DNA from: Clostridia bacterium
GTDB taxonomy: Bacteria; Bacillota; Peptococcia; DRI-13; UBA5745
Assembly (NCBI GenBank): GCA_018436095.1
Contig: JAHDMJ010000003.1
Coordinates: forward strand, 93,518-157,517
Length of the DNA stretch: 64,000 bases
Direction of reading: 5' to 3'
In this document: positions 40,996 to 50,267 of the stretch, piece by piece
Layout: each line of letters begins with the position of its first letter
Numbering within the stretch: position 1 is the stretch's first letter
Position numbers and translations under genes: made by a program
The notes under the pieces: model-generated
Seen by the model: the letters and a program-made list of their open reading frames with translations, nothing else
Told to the model about the DNA's origin: nothing
The model's database searches: none

Positions 40996-41009
40996 ATGGG
41001 GTGGATATC

Positions 41010-42365
41010 ATGAAAAAAAGTAAAGCGGCCATAGTTTTCTTGCTCTTGTTCAGCATCCTGCTGCTGCCCTTTGTACAGTCTGCCGGCGCCGCCCTGGCTG
41101 CAGGCAGGACAGCCGGCTCCGCTGCCGAAGATAAAGTTTATATCATATCCGTTGAAAAAGCGGTGGAGGCAGGCCTATCCAGCTACATGCAACGGGCCTT
41201 TGCCCTGGCTAACGGAGACAGCGGCGTCAGGTTGATCATTCTGGAAATCGATACGCCGGGGGGCTTGGTTACTGCAGCCCAGTCCATTAGAAAGACCATA
41301 GAAGGCTCGCCGGTGGAGACGGTTGCTTTGGTGAAGGGAGGCGCTATTTCCGCCGGCACCTACATTGCTATGAGCTGCGATAAGATCGCTATGCAGCCCG
41401 GTACTACCATCGGCGATGTTGAGCCCCGGGTTGGCAATGAGACAGCCGATGAGAAGTATCTTTCTGCCTGGCGGGCAGAGATGTCTTCTTTGGCTGAGGC
41501 CCATGGACGGGACAAAGAAATCGCCAAAGCTATGGTTGACCGCAATATGGTCATCGAGGGCGTCAAGGAGGCCGGACAGCTTTTGACCCTGACGGCCAAT
41601 GAGGCTAAAGAACTGGGCTATGCCGATTATCTGGTGGCTAACCGGGCCGAATTAAAAGAGCTTTATGATCTTGGCCATGCCAGGGAAATGGAGATCGAGG
41701 TTTCGACGGCGGAGCGGGTAAGCCGTTTTGTTACCAATCCCGGCATCGCCCCTTTTATCCTGATGATCGGCATCGCCGGCGTCATCATTGAGATACTGAC
41801 TGCCGGTTTCGGCGTTGCCGGCATCATCGGCGGCGGTTGCCTGATCCTTTATTTTGCCGGCCATATGATTGCCGGTTTTACCGGCTGGGGCGCCGTCCTG
41901 CTTTTCCTTGTGGGTATTATCCTGCTGGCTGTTGAGGCTTTTGTACCGGGGTTTGGCGTCTTCGGTATTTCAGGCATCCTGGCCTTGATGGTCTCCGTCA
42001 TTTTGGTGGCCCCCAGCTTCCAGATAGGTTTACAATCCTTTGTCATTGCTTTCATCGGGTCTATTATTTTGATTGCTGTGGCCGTCAAGTTTCTCAGGAG
42101 AAGCAAGTATTGGGATAAGCTGTCCCTGCAGCTTTCGTTTAATAAGGAGCAGGGCTATATTTCCCAAAGGGAAGATTTCAGTGTTTATATCGGACGCAAG
42201 GGCAAAACCGCCACTGCCTTGCGGCCGGCAGGTATTGTAATACTGGATGACGGCAAACGCCTTGATGTGGTATCCGAAGGCGAATTCGTAGAAAAAGACC
42301 AATGGGTGATCGTCTCCAGGATCGATGGGCCGAAGATATTTGTGGCCCGTCATCCGATGATGTAA
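41010..42365 (+). CDS. NfeD family ClpP-class membrane serine protease
   Basis: 451 residues. The signal/anchor is SKAAIVFLLLFSILLLPFVQ. The ClpP-like domain (IISVEKAVEAGLSSYMQRAFALA, LEIDTPGGLVTAAQSIRKTI, KGGAISAGTYIAMSCDKIAM with the catalytic Ser in SAG; YADYLVANRAELKEL) covers residues about 35-230. Four to five membrane segments follow (FILMIGIAGVIIEILTAGFG...), then a C-terminal OB-fold NfeD domain (GRKGKTATALRPAGIVILDDGKRLDVVSEGEFV). Its partner is the flotillin-like FloA encoded next. Confidence 0.93.
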   Translation: MKKSKAAIVFLLLFSILLLPFVQSAGAALAAGRTAGSAAEDKVYIISVEKAVEAGLSSYMQRAFALANGDSGVRLIILEIDTPGGLVTAAQSIRKTIEGSPVETVALVKGGAISAGTYIAMSCDKIAMQPGTTIGDVEPRVGNETADEKYLSAWRAEMSSLAEAHGRDKEIAKAMVDRNMVIEGVKEAGQLLTLTANEAKELGYADYLVANRAELKELYDLGHAREMEIEVSTAERVSRFVTNPGIAPFILMIGIAGVIIEILTAGFGVAGIIGGGCLILYFAGHMIAGFTGWGAVLLFLVGIILLAVEAFVPGFGVFGISGILALMVSVILVAPSFQIGLQSFVIAFIGSIILIAVAVKFLRRSKYWDKLSLQLSFNKEQGYISQREDFSVYIGRKGKTATALRPAGIVILDDGKRLDVVSEGEFVEKDQWVIVSRIDGPKIFVARHPMM

Positions 42366-42394
42366 ATAATAATAAGTTTTAAGGAGGAAAGTCG

Positions 42395-43375
42395 ATGCCA
42401 TCTATAATTATTCCCGTATTAATCCTGGCGCTGATTCTTATTTTTCTTGCTATACTGTTTAGCTTCATCCCTCTGGGGCTCTGGATCTCGGCCCTGGCCG
42501 CCGGCGTCAGAATCGGTATCTTCCAATTGGTAGGTATGCGGTTTCGCCGGATACCCCCTGCTTTGATTGTCAACTGCAAAATCAAGTCGGCCAAAGCTGG
42601 TCTGGACATCAGTACCAATCAACTGGAGGCTCATTATCTGGCCGGCGGTAATGTGGACCGGGTGGTTAACGCTCTTATTGCTGCCGAGCGGGCCAATATT
42701 GCTTTAGGTTATGAGTTGGCTGCCGCTATCGACCTGGCCGGCCGTAATGTGCTGGAAGCCGTGCAGATGAGCGTTAACCCTAAGGTTATTGAGACGCCTA
42801 CCATTGCCGCTATGGCCAAAAACGGCATTGAAGTCCGGGTGCGGGCCCGGGTCACTGTGCGGGCCAATATTGAGCGTTTAGTTGGCGGCGCCGGCGAAGA
42901 AACCATTATCGCCCGGGTTGGCGAGGGTATCGTTACCACTGTGGGCAGCGCCGAGTCCCACAAGGAAGTGCTGGAGAATCCGGATTTGATCTCCCGTACC
43001 GTATTAAATAAAGGCTTGGATGCCGGTACGGCCTTCGAGATTCTCTCTATCGACATTGCGGATGTAGACGTAGGCAGAAACATCGGCGCCGAGCTGCAGA
43101 TGGATCAGGCCGACGCCGATAAGAAGATTGCTCAGGCAAAAGCAGAAGAACGGCGGGCTTTGGCTGTGGCCAAAGAGCAGGAAATGGTAGCTTACGTCCA
43201 GGAAATGCAAGCCAAGGTGGTGGAAGCTCAGGCAGAGGTACCGAAAGCAATGGCTCAGGCCCTGCGGGATGGTAAACTGGGCGTGATGGACTATTACAAC
43301 CTGCAAAATATCCAGGCGGATACGGATATGCGCTCTACCCTTGCCGGCAAGGATGATAAAATCCAGACCGAATAG
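42395..43375 (+). CDS. floA: flotillin-like protein FloA
   Basis: 326 residues. The N-terminal hydrophobic segment [27 protein letters not shown] inserts into the membrane. An SPFH-type domain follows ([66 protein letters not shown]), then a long Ala/Glu-rich coiled coil ([20 protein letters not shown]). FloA (YqfA) scaffolds functional membrane microdomains. ATG after AAGGAGGAA, 29 nt after the NfeD gene. Confidence 0.96.
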   Translation: MPSIIIPVLILALILIFLAILFSFIPLGLWISALAAGVRIGIFQLVGMRFRRIPPALIVNCKIKSAKAGLDISTNQLEAHYLAGGNVDRVVNALIAAERANIALGYELAAAIDLAGRNVLEAVQMSVNPKVIETPTIAAMAKNGIEVRVRARVTVRANIERLVGGAGEETIIARVGEGIVTTVGSAESHKEVLENPDLISRTVLNKGLDAGTAFEILSIDIADVDVGRNIGAELQMDQADADKKIAQAKAEERRALAVAKEQEMVAYVQEMQAKVVEAQAEVPKAMAQALRDGKLGVMDYYNLQNIQADTDMRSTLAGKDDKIQTE

Positions 43376-43423
43376 ACGGATAATAAGCGTATAGCGGTAT
43401 TTCCAGAAAGGTATGGAGTAATA

Positions 43424-44083
43424 GTGGAAGCATATGCAATACTGATTGTAATTTATATGGTAATGGCCGGTATTAATGCCGTAAGGAAGTCCGGCAATGG
43501 CGGCAAAAGAAGAGGCGCTCCGCCGGCGGCCGGCGGGCCTCAGCAAGGCCGGCGCAGCAGTCAGCGCCAGTCCGGCGGGCCTGCTCAAAGACAGGCGCCG
43601 GCGGCGGAAAGCCCCAGGCCTCAGGGCGGTGTCCGGGAAAGGGCGGCTCAAAGCAGGCCCACTCAGTCTATACCGGCTCAGAGTCCCAGGGGGACAGAGC
43701 GGATGCCTCAGTCCCAAGGACACCCTGCTGCCGGGTCAAGACGAGGCCAGCCTTTACCTGCACCGGGGCAATTTGCCGCTTCCGGAAGCGGTATTCCTCC
43801 GGCCCCCTCTTCACCAAAGATGAGCAGACCTGTTGCGGGCCAACCCACCCGGAAAGAGCCTCGGAGACCCGGGGCCAGGCAAGGCGCCGGGCTGCCCAAG
43901 ACCGCTGGCCAGGCTCAATTGGCGGCGGCAAAGGCTCCGGCAAAAGTGGCGATTGATAATGCGGGTCCGGCTCTTAATGGAAAGGTGGCCCTGGATTTAC
44001 GGCAAGGAATAATCTGGAGCCAGATTTTGGGAGAACCCCGCAGCCGCCAGTTGCGCTACGGCAGAGCCAGGAGGCCCAATTGA
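43424..44083 (+). CDS. membrane-anchored Pro/Arg/Gln-rich disordered protein
   Basis: 219 residues, GTG start. Residues 1-20 (MEAYAILIVIYMVMAGINAV) form one membrane helix. Residues about 25-175 are low-complexity, rich in Pro, Gly, Arg, Gln and Ser. The last ~35 residues (ALDLRQGIIWSQILGEPRSR) look like a short conserved docking motif. It lies between floA and a CPBP protease with a 4-nt overlap to the latter. Relation to FloA microdomains is inferred from position only. Confidence 0.7.
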   Translation: MEAYAILIVIYMVMAGINAVRKSGNGGKRRGAPPAAGGPQQGRRSSQRQSGGPAQRQAPAAESPRPQGGVRERAAQSRPTQSIPAQSPRGTERMPQSQGHPAAGSRRGQPLPAPGQFAASGSGIPPAPSSPKMSRPVAGQPTRKEPRRPGARQGAGLPKTAGQAQLAAAKAPAKVAIDNAGPALNGKVALDLRQGIIWSQILGEPRSRQLRYGRARRPN

Positions 44084-44814
44084 AGCCCAGCCTTCGCCGG
44101 TCCGGCTTATGGACAATAGTATATCTGGCCCTCTTTATGCTTGCGCAGTACGGAGCTTACTCCTTTCTTGTATATGAAACGATGCAGCGCCGGGCTTGCA
44201 GTTCGCAGAAGGCAGCCTCCATCGTCCTGCACAGTCAACAGCCGATTTTTTATGCACTGGCAGTCCTTGTTGGACTGCTGGTGTTTTATTTGCTGATTTG
44301 GCTGCGGCGTATACGCTGGTGGGACATGATTTTACTGAAGCCCATTAAGAGCTCCCGGTTGTTTGTCTATTTTTCTATCGGCGTTTTGCTGAATATTCTA
44401 TTCTATTTAATAATGTTAAGCCTTAACGCCATTCCTCAATTGGCAGTCTGGCAGCAATCGGCAGGAAGCGGCGGCCCCGCTTTATTTGCCGCCGGGGTAA
44501 ATGCCCGAGAGTTCTTTAGTGTTATCTTATCTTTGGGGATTCTGGTTCCTATTTATGAAGAGATCGTTTTTAGAGGCCTGATCTTCCGGGAACTGGCGGC
44601 GGCAGTGCCCCTTCATCGGGCCTGGCTGATGCAGGCTGCGGTATTTACCCTTTATCACCGCCAGCTTTTAAGTATCCCCTTGTACTTCATACTGGCCTTG
44701 GTTTTAGGCAGAAGCTATCTTAAAGAAAAAACCATATTATCCCCCTGGGCTATTCACTGCGGCTTCAATATAAGCGGCTATTTCATTCAAGCTTATGTGG
44801 CCGGTTTCATGTAA
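44080..44814 (+). CDS. CPBP family intramembrane glutamic endopeptidase
   Basis: 244 residues, TTG start overlapping the previous stop. About seven membrane segments. The EExxxR motif is present in PIYEEIVFRGLIFREL; the second motif is approximated by FTLYHRQLLSIPLYFILALVLG and the third by WAIHCGFNISGYF. CPBP (CAAX-type) proteases cleave membrane substrates or act in bacteriocin immunity. Last gene of the nfeD-floA group. Confidence 0.88.
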   Translation: MKPSLRRSGLWTIVYLALFMLAQYGAYSFLVYETMQRRACSSQKAASIVLHSQQPIFYALAVLVGLLVFYLLIWLRRIRWWDMILLKPIKSSRLFVYFSIGVLLNILFYLIMLSLNAIPQLAVWQQSAGSGGPALFAAGVNAREFFSVILSLGILVPIYEEIVFRGLIFRELAAAVPLHRAWLMQAAVFTLYHRQLLSIPLYFILALVLGRSYLKEKTILSPWAIHCGFNISGYFIQAYVAGFM

Positions 44815-44871
44815 TGAAGATTTTTAGAAAATATTTAAGCTCTTTCCTAAAAGGAAGAAGGATAATGATCA

Positions 44872-44908
44872 AATCTTGTCGAAGAAATAATCTTGTCAAA
44901 GAAATAAT
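44872..44908. repeat. short tandem repeat, period 17
   Basis: AATCTTGTC-[G/A]-AAGAAATAAT occurs twice (44872-44891 and 44889-44908) in the AT-rich 175-nt gap before the deacetylase gene. Possible promoter-region duplication. Confidence 0.6.
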
Positions 44909-44989
44909 GATTATTAATAGACTTTTCATTTTTTTATATGAAATTTATTTATTTATAACAAAGAATAAATTAATCAGTCAGGAGCAACC

Positions 44990-46024
44990 ATGATTGACCA
45001 TGTCAATACCGGATTGCACAGGCAGGTACCGCAAGTCAAAGGTCAAATCAAGCTGAGAAGAAGCTCGCAGATCAGCTATCTGGGCAGCGTCCGCTTTTTT
45101 AAGCATTTAATTGTCGGTGTGATTTTGGTGATGCTGGTCCTTCCCTGGATGGCTATGGCCGGCGTATATAGCCGGGCTAAGTCTGCGGACCCGGACATAA
45201 CAGGGCAGCTTGGGGAGCTGGCCCGGCAGCAGGAAGCTTTGCTGCAAGAGCTGGAGGACTATAAATCAGAAAACCGGCTGCTGCTTCAGGAATTGGACAA
45301 GGCCCGGGCTTTGTATGATTTTGATTCGCCTTACAGCCAGCTTTATCCGGAGTTGCGGGTAAGCGGACCTCAAGAATATATTGACAGTAAAAAAGTCATT
45401 TATCTGACCTTTGATGACGGTCCCGGTGTCAATACCCGGGCAGTGCTGAAAATTTTAGACAAATATAATATTAAGGCTACTTTTTTTGTGGTGGGTTACG
45501 CCATTGAGGGCCGGGAAGAATTACTGCGCCAGATTGTGGAAGAAGGCCATACTATCGGTATCCATTCTTATAGCCATGTGTACAAGGAGATTTACAGCTC
45601 AGTCGAAGAGTTTTTGGATGACTTTGCCAAGGTTTCAAACAAGATAGAAGAAGTCACCGGTATCAAAGCGGATATTTTCCGTTTTCCGGGGGGCAGTGTG
45701 AATTCTTTTAATGAAGGCTGGGGCAATACCATCATCAGTGAAATGCTAAGCCGTGGTTACCGCTATTACGATTGGAACGTAGGCTCCAGCGACGTGGCTG
45801 CCGACGCCACTGCCGGCAGCATATATAATGCCGTAATCAATCAGGCCCGCAGCCATTCTTACAGCGTGGTACTGCTCCATGACGGCGGCGGCAGTAAAGC
45901 CAGGACTGTTGAGGCGTTGCCGCTGATTATTGAAAAGCTGTTAAGCGAAGGCTATAGCTTCGACAAAATGACCAATCAGGTTAAGCCGACGGTGTTTGCC
46001 ACAGGCGGTTACAGCAGGGGCTAG
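44990..46024 (+). CDS. polysaccharide deacetylase (NodB domain), membrane-anchored
   Basis: 344 residues. One membrane segment (HLIVGVILVMLVLPWMAMAGV, about 37-57), then a coiled coil (GELARQQEALLQELEDYKSE). The NodB domain from ~130 has VIYLTFDDGPGVNTRAVL (metal Asp pair), HSYSHVYKEI (HSxxH), RFPGGSVNSF, YYDWNVGSSD and VVLLHDGGG, so all catalytic motifs are kept. It should deacetylate peptidoglycan GlcNAc or another envelope glycan. RBS CAGGAGC. Confidence 0.93.
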   Translation: MIDHVNTGLHRQVPQVKGQIKLRRSSQISYLGSVRFFKHLIVGVILVMLVLPWMAMAGVYSRAKSADPDITGQLGELARQQEALLQELEDYKSENRLLLQELDKARALYDFDSPYSQLYPELRVSGPQEYIDSKKVIYLTFDDGPGVNTRAVLKILDKYNIKATFFVVGYAIEGREELLRQIVEEGHTIGIHSYSHVYKEIYSSVEEFLDDFAKVSNKIEEVTGIKADIFRFPGGSVNSFNEGWGNTIISEMLSRGYRYYDWNVGSSDVAADATAGSIYNAVINQARSHSYSVVLLHDGGGSKARTVEALPLIIEKLLSEGYSFDKMTNQVKPTVFATGGYSRG

Positions 46025-46124
46025 GATGGTGAGGCTGACAAGTATTGCTTGAGACAGATATAACCGGGGAGCACTATACATAAAAAAACATACCAGGGAA
46101 AAATAGAAGCGGAGGTAGGTTAAC

Positions 46125-46856
46125 GTGGGAATCATGGATAATTTCAAACAAGCGGTAACGGAGTTAACAGGCCAGGAGGAGCAAGGGGAGAGTAAAAGCT
46201 TTGACCAGCCCTCAGCCCAATTCCAGTCTTCAGTTCAAGTTCAACCCAGAGCTTTAGACAAAAATCTTGCTGACAAAGAAGATGACGACTTTAGTTTTTT
46301 TGGGGAGGACACCGTAGTCAAGGTTGAGAATAATACAAAAGTTCAGCCGGTCAGCCGGTTTTCCCAAGCTTTGGATGTAGCGGTCAGCAAAGCGCCGGCC
46401 TCAAGTTCCGGCGGTACGGTGATTGCTGCGGGAACGGTGATCGACGGCAATATTTCCTCCAATGACGATTTGGTAATTTATGGCGTAGTTAACGGTGATG
46501 TACTCAATGCCAATCGCCTGGTGATTCATGGGGAAGTGGCCGGCAGCATCAGCGCCAAGGACATCAGTTTGGTGGACAGTATCATTGCCGGCAATGTGGA
46601 GGCCCAAAACAGCACGGAGATGACGAAGGATTCCTGCATTTTAGGCGATCTTACCACACAAAATGTAGTGGTCAACGGCAAGGTCAAGGGCAATATTGAA
46701 GCCAGGGGCAACGGTATCTTTAAGAGGGACTCCGTTGTTTTGGGAAATGTCAGCGTAGGCACTATCGTCATTGAAGGCGGCGCCAAAATGAGAGGCTTTA
46801 TCTCTACCACCGATGGCGATAAAGAAGTAGACGAGGATTTGTTCCCTAAGAAATAG
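46125..46856 (+). CDS. bactofilin (polymer-forming cytoskeletal protein)
   Basis: 243 residues, GTG about 9 nt after GGAGGT. Residues 1-100 are polar and likely disordered. From ~105 a regular beta-helical domain follows (GTVIAAGTVIDGNISSNDDL, VVNGDVLNANRLVIHGEVAGS, VSVGTIVIEGGAKMRGFIST), typical of DUF583 bactofilins with repeating hydrophobic strands and Gly turns. These polymerise near the membrane and organise cell-wall or morphogenesis proteins; the upstream deacetylase may be a client. Confidence 0.92.
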   Translation: MGIMDNFKQAVTELTGQEEQGESKSFDQPSAQFQSSVQVQPRALDKNLADKEDDDFSFFGEDTVVKVENNTKVQPVSRFSQALDVAVSKAPASSSGGTVIAAGTVIDGNISSNDDLVIYGVVNGDVLNANRLVIHGEVAGSISAKDISLVDSIIAGNVEAQNSTEMTKDSCILGDLTTQNVVVNGKVKGNIEARGNGIFKRDSVVLGNVSVGTIVIEGGAKMRGFISTTDGDKEVDEDLFPKK

Positions 46857-46896
46857 CAGTATTAAAAACGTTCTTTTATTTCATAGAATTATAACG

Positions 46897-46936
46897 ACAG
46901 GTTTCTTCTTTTGACAAGAAGAAGCCTGTTTTATTT
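46897..46936 (+). terminator. terminator after the bactofilin gene
   Basis: ACAGGTTTCTTCTT (46897-46910) and AAGAAGAAGCCTGT (46916-46929) form a 14-bp stem with one mismatch, followed by TTTATTT. Confidence 0.8.
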
Positions 46937-46996
46937 CTCCGGAATTGGTGAATAAATGACATGGCCCCGGTCAATAATTTAACTAAGGCCAAATCC

Positions 46997-47788
46997 ATGG
47001 TAAAGGGGCGGAGGAAGTTGATTAACAAGGTAGAGCTTTGTGGCGTCAATACTGCCAAACTGCCGGTATTAAAAAATCATGTTATGAGAGAATTGTTTGC
47101 CCGCTGTCAGGCAGGAGACCGCTCAGCCAGAGAGGAACTGATCAGCGGCAATCTGCGTCTGGTTCTCAGCGTGATCCAGCGTTTCACCAACAGAGGTGAA
47201 AACGTGGATGATTTATTTCAAGTAGGATGCATCGGATTGATCAAGGCTATCGACAATTTTGATCTCGGTCAGAATGTAAAATTTTCCACTTACGCCGTGC
47301 CGATGATTATTGGCGAAATACGGCGCTATTTAAGGGACAATAACGTTATCCGGGTCAGCCGGTCTTTGCGGGATGTGGCTTATAAAGCGCTGCAGACAAA
47401 AGAAAGAATGGCCTCGGAAAAAGGCCGGGAACCTACGGTAGCGGAAATAGCCGAGGCTATGGGCGTAGGCAGGGAAGAGGTAGTCTTTGCCTTGGAAGCT
47501 ATTCAAGAGCCGGTATCTATGTTTGAGCCGGTATACCACGATGGCGGCGATCCCATTTTCGTTATGGACCAAATCCAGGATGAAAAAAATGCCGATAAGG
47601 AATGGATTGAAGCCATCTGCCTGCAAGACGCCATGGAATGCTTAAACCCCCGAGAAAAAATGATCCTGCATATGCGCTTTTTTGAGGGCAAGACCCAGAT
47701 GGAAGTAGCTTCGGAAATCGGTATTTCCCAGGCCCAGGTCAGCAGGCTGGAAAAAGGAGCCCTGGGCAGAGTAAGAAAACAGCTGTAG
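46997..47788 (+). CDS. sigG: RNA polymerase sporulation sigma factor SigG
   Basis: 263 residues from ATG 46997 (TAAGG 8 nt upstream). A TTG at 47018 would match family N-termini more closely (LINKVELCGVNTAKLPVLKN), and the frame extends to 46961. The sequence follows SigG throughout: RCQAGDRSAREELISGNLRLVLSVI, DDLFQVGCIGLIKAIDNFDL, STYAVPMIIGEIRRYLRDNN, SMFEPVYHDGGDPIFVMDQI and GKTQMEVASEIGISQAQVSRLEKGAL. It directs late forespore genes such as SASPs. The SASP gene and gpr lie 2-3 kb downstream, but spoIIGA-sigE are not next to it. Confidence 0.95.
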   Translation: MVKGRRKLINKVELCGVNTAKLPVLKNHVMRELFARCQAGDRSAREELISGNLRLVLSVIQRFTNRGENVDDLFQVGCIGLIKAIDNFDLGQNVKFSTYAVPMIIGEIRRYLRDNNVIRVSRSLRDVAYKALQTKERMASEKGREPTVAEIAEAMGVGREEVVFALEAIQEPVSMFEPVYHDGGDPIFVMDQIQDEKNADKEWIEAICLQDAMECLNPREKMILHMRFFEGKTQMEVASEIGISQAQVSRLEKGALGRVRKQL

Positions 47789-47814
47789 ATATTATTGATC
47801 GTCATTGAGGCTTC

Positions 47815-49863
47815 ATGTATAATCGATACATGGAGCTTCAATTTATTAAGGGCATTGGCCCCAAAAAACAAAAATTATTAGAGCAAATGGGGATCAGCAG
47901 CGCCGAAGATTTGCTGCTGCATTATCCCCGCCGTTATGAGGACCGTACCTCTTTGCTGAAACTGGGAGAATTGGCGGACGGCCAGACCGGCACTGTCATT
48001 GCCTGGGTGGTTAAGGTGGAGGAACAAAGGCCCAGGGCCGGCCTTTATCTCTTGAAGGCTGCAGTCAAAGACGAGACGGCCATGGCGGTAGCCACCTGGT
48101 TTAACCAGCCTTATATGAAGGCTAAGCTGGTTGCCGGAGCCAGGCTTTTGCTGACCGGTAAAGTTCGGCGGCAGTTTGGACGGCTGGAAATTCTGGTTCA
48201 AGATATGGAACTGCTTGCTCAGGAGGAGCCGGCAGAGGAGCAGGGCAAAATCCTGGCCGTCTATCCCGCGGCCCAGGGCTTGCAGCAAAAGCTCTTTCGC
48301 CAAGCCATTGCTCAGCTATTAGACGGTGGCCGCCAGGCAGAGGAGTATCATTCCGCCGCTTTTTTGCAAAAATATAGATTGATGGGCTTCAATCAGGCTC
48401 TTGAGGAGATCCACCGGCCCAAAGACTGGGCTTCACTGGAGGAAGCCAGAAAGCGCTTGATTTTTGACGAATTTTTTTTCCTGCAGTTGTCCCTGGTTTT
48501 ATTGCGTAAAAAAGACTTGCATAATAAGGGCCTCGTCCATTTATCCAAAGGCAACCTTACGGAGTCCTGGCTGGCAGGGCTGCCTTTTAGCTTGACGGGC
48601 GCTCAAAAAAGGGTAATTGAAGAGATAAAGGAAGATATGGCCAGGCCTTACGCTATGGCTCGTTTGGTTCAGGGCGATGTGGGCTCCGGCAAAACGGCAG
48701 TAGCGGCTTGGGCTTTGCTTTTAGCTGCAGAAAATGGCTTCCAGGGGGCCATGATGGCGCCAACGGAGATATTAGCCCAGCAGCATTATGACAATTTCAA
48801 TTCTTGGTTTCAGCCCTTAGGCCTGAAAGTGGGTTTCTTTAAAGGCTCCATGGGCCAAAAGGAAAAGCGGCAGCTACAGGAAGAGCTGGCGGCAGGCCAG
48901 ATCCGGATTGCCGTAGGCACCCATGCCCTAATCCAGGAAAAAACCGTATTTCAACGGCTGGGTCTGATTGTCATTGATGAGCAGCACCGGTTTGGCGTAC
49001 GGCAACGGGCTTTGCTTCAGGAAAAGGGAGATCATCCGGATATGCTGGTGATGTCGGCTACTCCCATTCCCCGTACTTTGGCTTTGACCCTTTATGGCGA
49101 CCTGGATATTTCTCTGCTGGACGAGATGCCGCCGGGCCGTAAACCGGTAAAAACCATTTGCATTTTGGAAAAGGCCAGGGAGAAGCTGAATCAGTTGCTG
49201 CGGCAGGAGCTGGAGCAAGGCCATCAGGCTTTTGTGGTTTGTCCTTTAATTGAGGAATCCGAAGCTATGGATCTGCAAAATGCTCAAGAAATCTATCAGC
49301 AGCTAAAGAAAAAGCTGAATCCTTTCCCTGTGGGGCTGCTCCACGGCCGGCAAAGCGCTGCCGAAAAGGAAGAGATCATGGCGGCCTTTGCTGCAGGGGC
49401 ATTAAAGGCGTTGGTTTCTACTACGGTTATCGAAGTGGGCGTTAATGTGCCCCAAGCTACGGTGATGGTCATTGAAAACAGTGAACGCTTCGGTTTGGCT
49501 CAGCTTCACCAGTTGCGAGGCAGAGTGGGCCGAGGCAAGCTGCAGGCTTATTGCATTTTAGTGACTAATACCAGCGAGCCTTTGGCCCTGCAAAGGCTGA
49601 AGCTGATGACGGAAACCAATGACGGCTTTTGTCTGGCGGAAGAGGATATGCTTTTGCGGGGGCCCGGCGAGTTTTTTGGCACGAGGCAGCACGGTTTGCC
49701 GGAGTTCCGTCTGGCCAAACTGCCGGAGGACCGTCAGCTACTGGAAATGGCCAGAGCGGCAGCCTTGGATTTAGCGGGCCAAGATCCGGAATTGGGCCGG
49801 TCGGAGCATTTAGAATTAAATTGTTTAATTAAGAAAAAAATGGCGGAAATGGTCAATGGTTGA
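47815..49863 (+). CDS. recG: ATP-dependent DNA helicase RecG
   Basis: 682 residues. The N-terminal wedge has LQFIKGIGPKKQKLLEQMGI and LLLHYPRRYEDRT. The helicase core has ARLVQGDVGSGKTAVAAWALL (Walker A), GLIVIDEQHRFGVRQRALL (DEQH), MSATPIPRTLALTLYGDLD and TTVIEVGVNVPQATVMVIENSERFGLAQLHQLRGRVGRG (motifs V-VI). It regresses stalled replication forks and resolves recombination intermediates. The ATG at 47815 has GAGG 4-5 nt upstream; ATG 47830 (MELQFIKG) is the alternative. Confidence 0.96.
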   Translation: MYNRYMELQFIKGIGPKKQKLLEQMGISSAEDLLLHYPRRYEDRTSLLKLGELADGQTGTVIAWVVKVEEQRPRAGLYLLKAAVKDETAMAVATWFNQPYMKAKLVAGARLLLTGKVRRQFGRLEILVQDMELLAQEEPAEEQGKILAVYPAAQGLQQKLFRQAIAQLLDGGRQAEEYHSAAFLQKYRLMGFNQALEEIHRPKDWASLEEARKRLIFDEFFFLQLSLVLLRKKDLHNKGLVHLSKGNLTESWLAGLPFSLTGAQKRVIEEIKEDMARPYAMARLVQGDVGSGKTAVAAWALLLAAENGFQGAMMAPTEILAQQHYDNFNSWFQPLGLKVGFFKGSMGQKEKRQLQEELAAGQIRIAVGTHALIQEKTVFQRLGLIVIDEQHRFGVRQRALLQEKGDHPDMLVMSATPIPRTLALTLYGDLDISLLDEMPPGRKPVKTICILEKAREKLNQLLRQELEQGHQAFVVCPLIEESEAMDLQNAQEIYQQLKKKLNPFPVGLLHGRQSAAEKEEIMAAFAAGALKALVSTTVIEVGVNVPQATVMVIENSERFGLAQLHQLRGRVGRGKLQAYCILVTNTSEPLALQRLKLMTETNDGFCLAEEDMLLRGPGEFFGTRQHGLPEFRLAKLPEDRQLLEMARAAALDLAGQDPELGRSEHLELNCLIKKKMAEMVNG

Positions 49864-49944
49864 CAATAATAGCAAAAGTTGAGCTAATAAAGAGCGAAAG
49901 AACGAAGCATAATAATGTCACCGAACTAAAAGGAGGTGAACATT

Positions 49945-50154
49945 GTGGCTAGAAGTAATAAAATCGTTGTGCAGGGTGCTCGCCAGGCTCTTGACCAGAT
50001 GAAAAACGAAACAGCTTCCGAGCTGGGTATCATTAACTACAGCTCCATGGATAAAGGTGATTTGTCCTCCCGTCAAAACGGCTATGTCGGCGGTTATATG
50101 ACGAAAAAGCTGATTTCTTATGCTGAGCAGCAATTAGCAGGCGGCAGCAAATAA
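49945..50154 (+). CDS. alpha/beta-type small acid-soluble spore protein
   Basis: 69 residues, GTG at 49945 after AAAGGAGGTG. IVVQGARQALDQMKNETASELGI contains the GPR cleavage site (E followed by LGI), and NGYVGGYMTKKLISYAEQQLAGG is the conserved second SASP motif. These proteins coat spore DNA and protect it from UV and heat. It is expressed under SigG in relatives. Convergent with gpr, the protease that degrades it at germination. Confidence 0.96.
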   Translation: MARSNKIVVQGARQALDQMKNETASELGIINYSSMDKGDLSSRQNGYVGGYMTKKLISYAEQQLAGGSK

Positions 50155-50175
50155 ACAGATATTAATTGTATAAAT

Positions 50176-50226
50176 GGGGCGCCCCTATGAATCGCAATAT
50201 ACCGGATTCAAAGGGGCGCCCTTCTT
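50176..50226. terminator. long bidirectional terminator between SASP and gpr genes
   Basis: GGGGCGCCCCT (50176-50186) pairs with AGGGGCGCCC (50212-50221), with inner TGAATC/GATTCA pairing, then TTCTTTAT. Confidence 0.8.
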
Positions 50227-50267
50227 TATCGATTAACTTGTGTTTTGAATAAATAACCAAGAGGTTC

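Noticed and set aside
43004..43723. 239-codon antisense frame opposite floA and the Pro-rich gene
   Set aside because: It arises from GC-rich third positions of real genes; composition is unlike a protein and there is no start signal.
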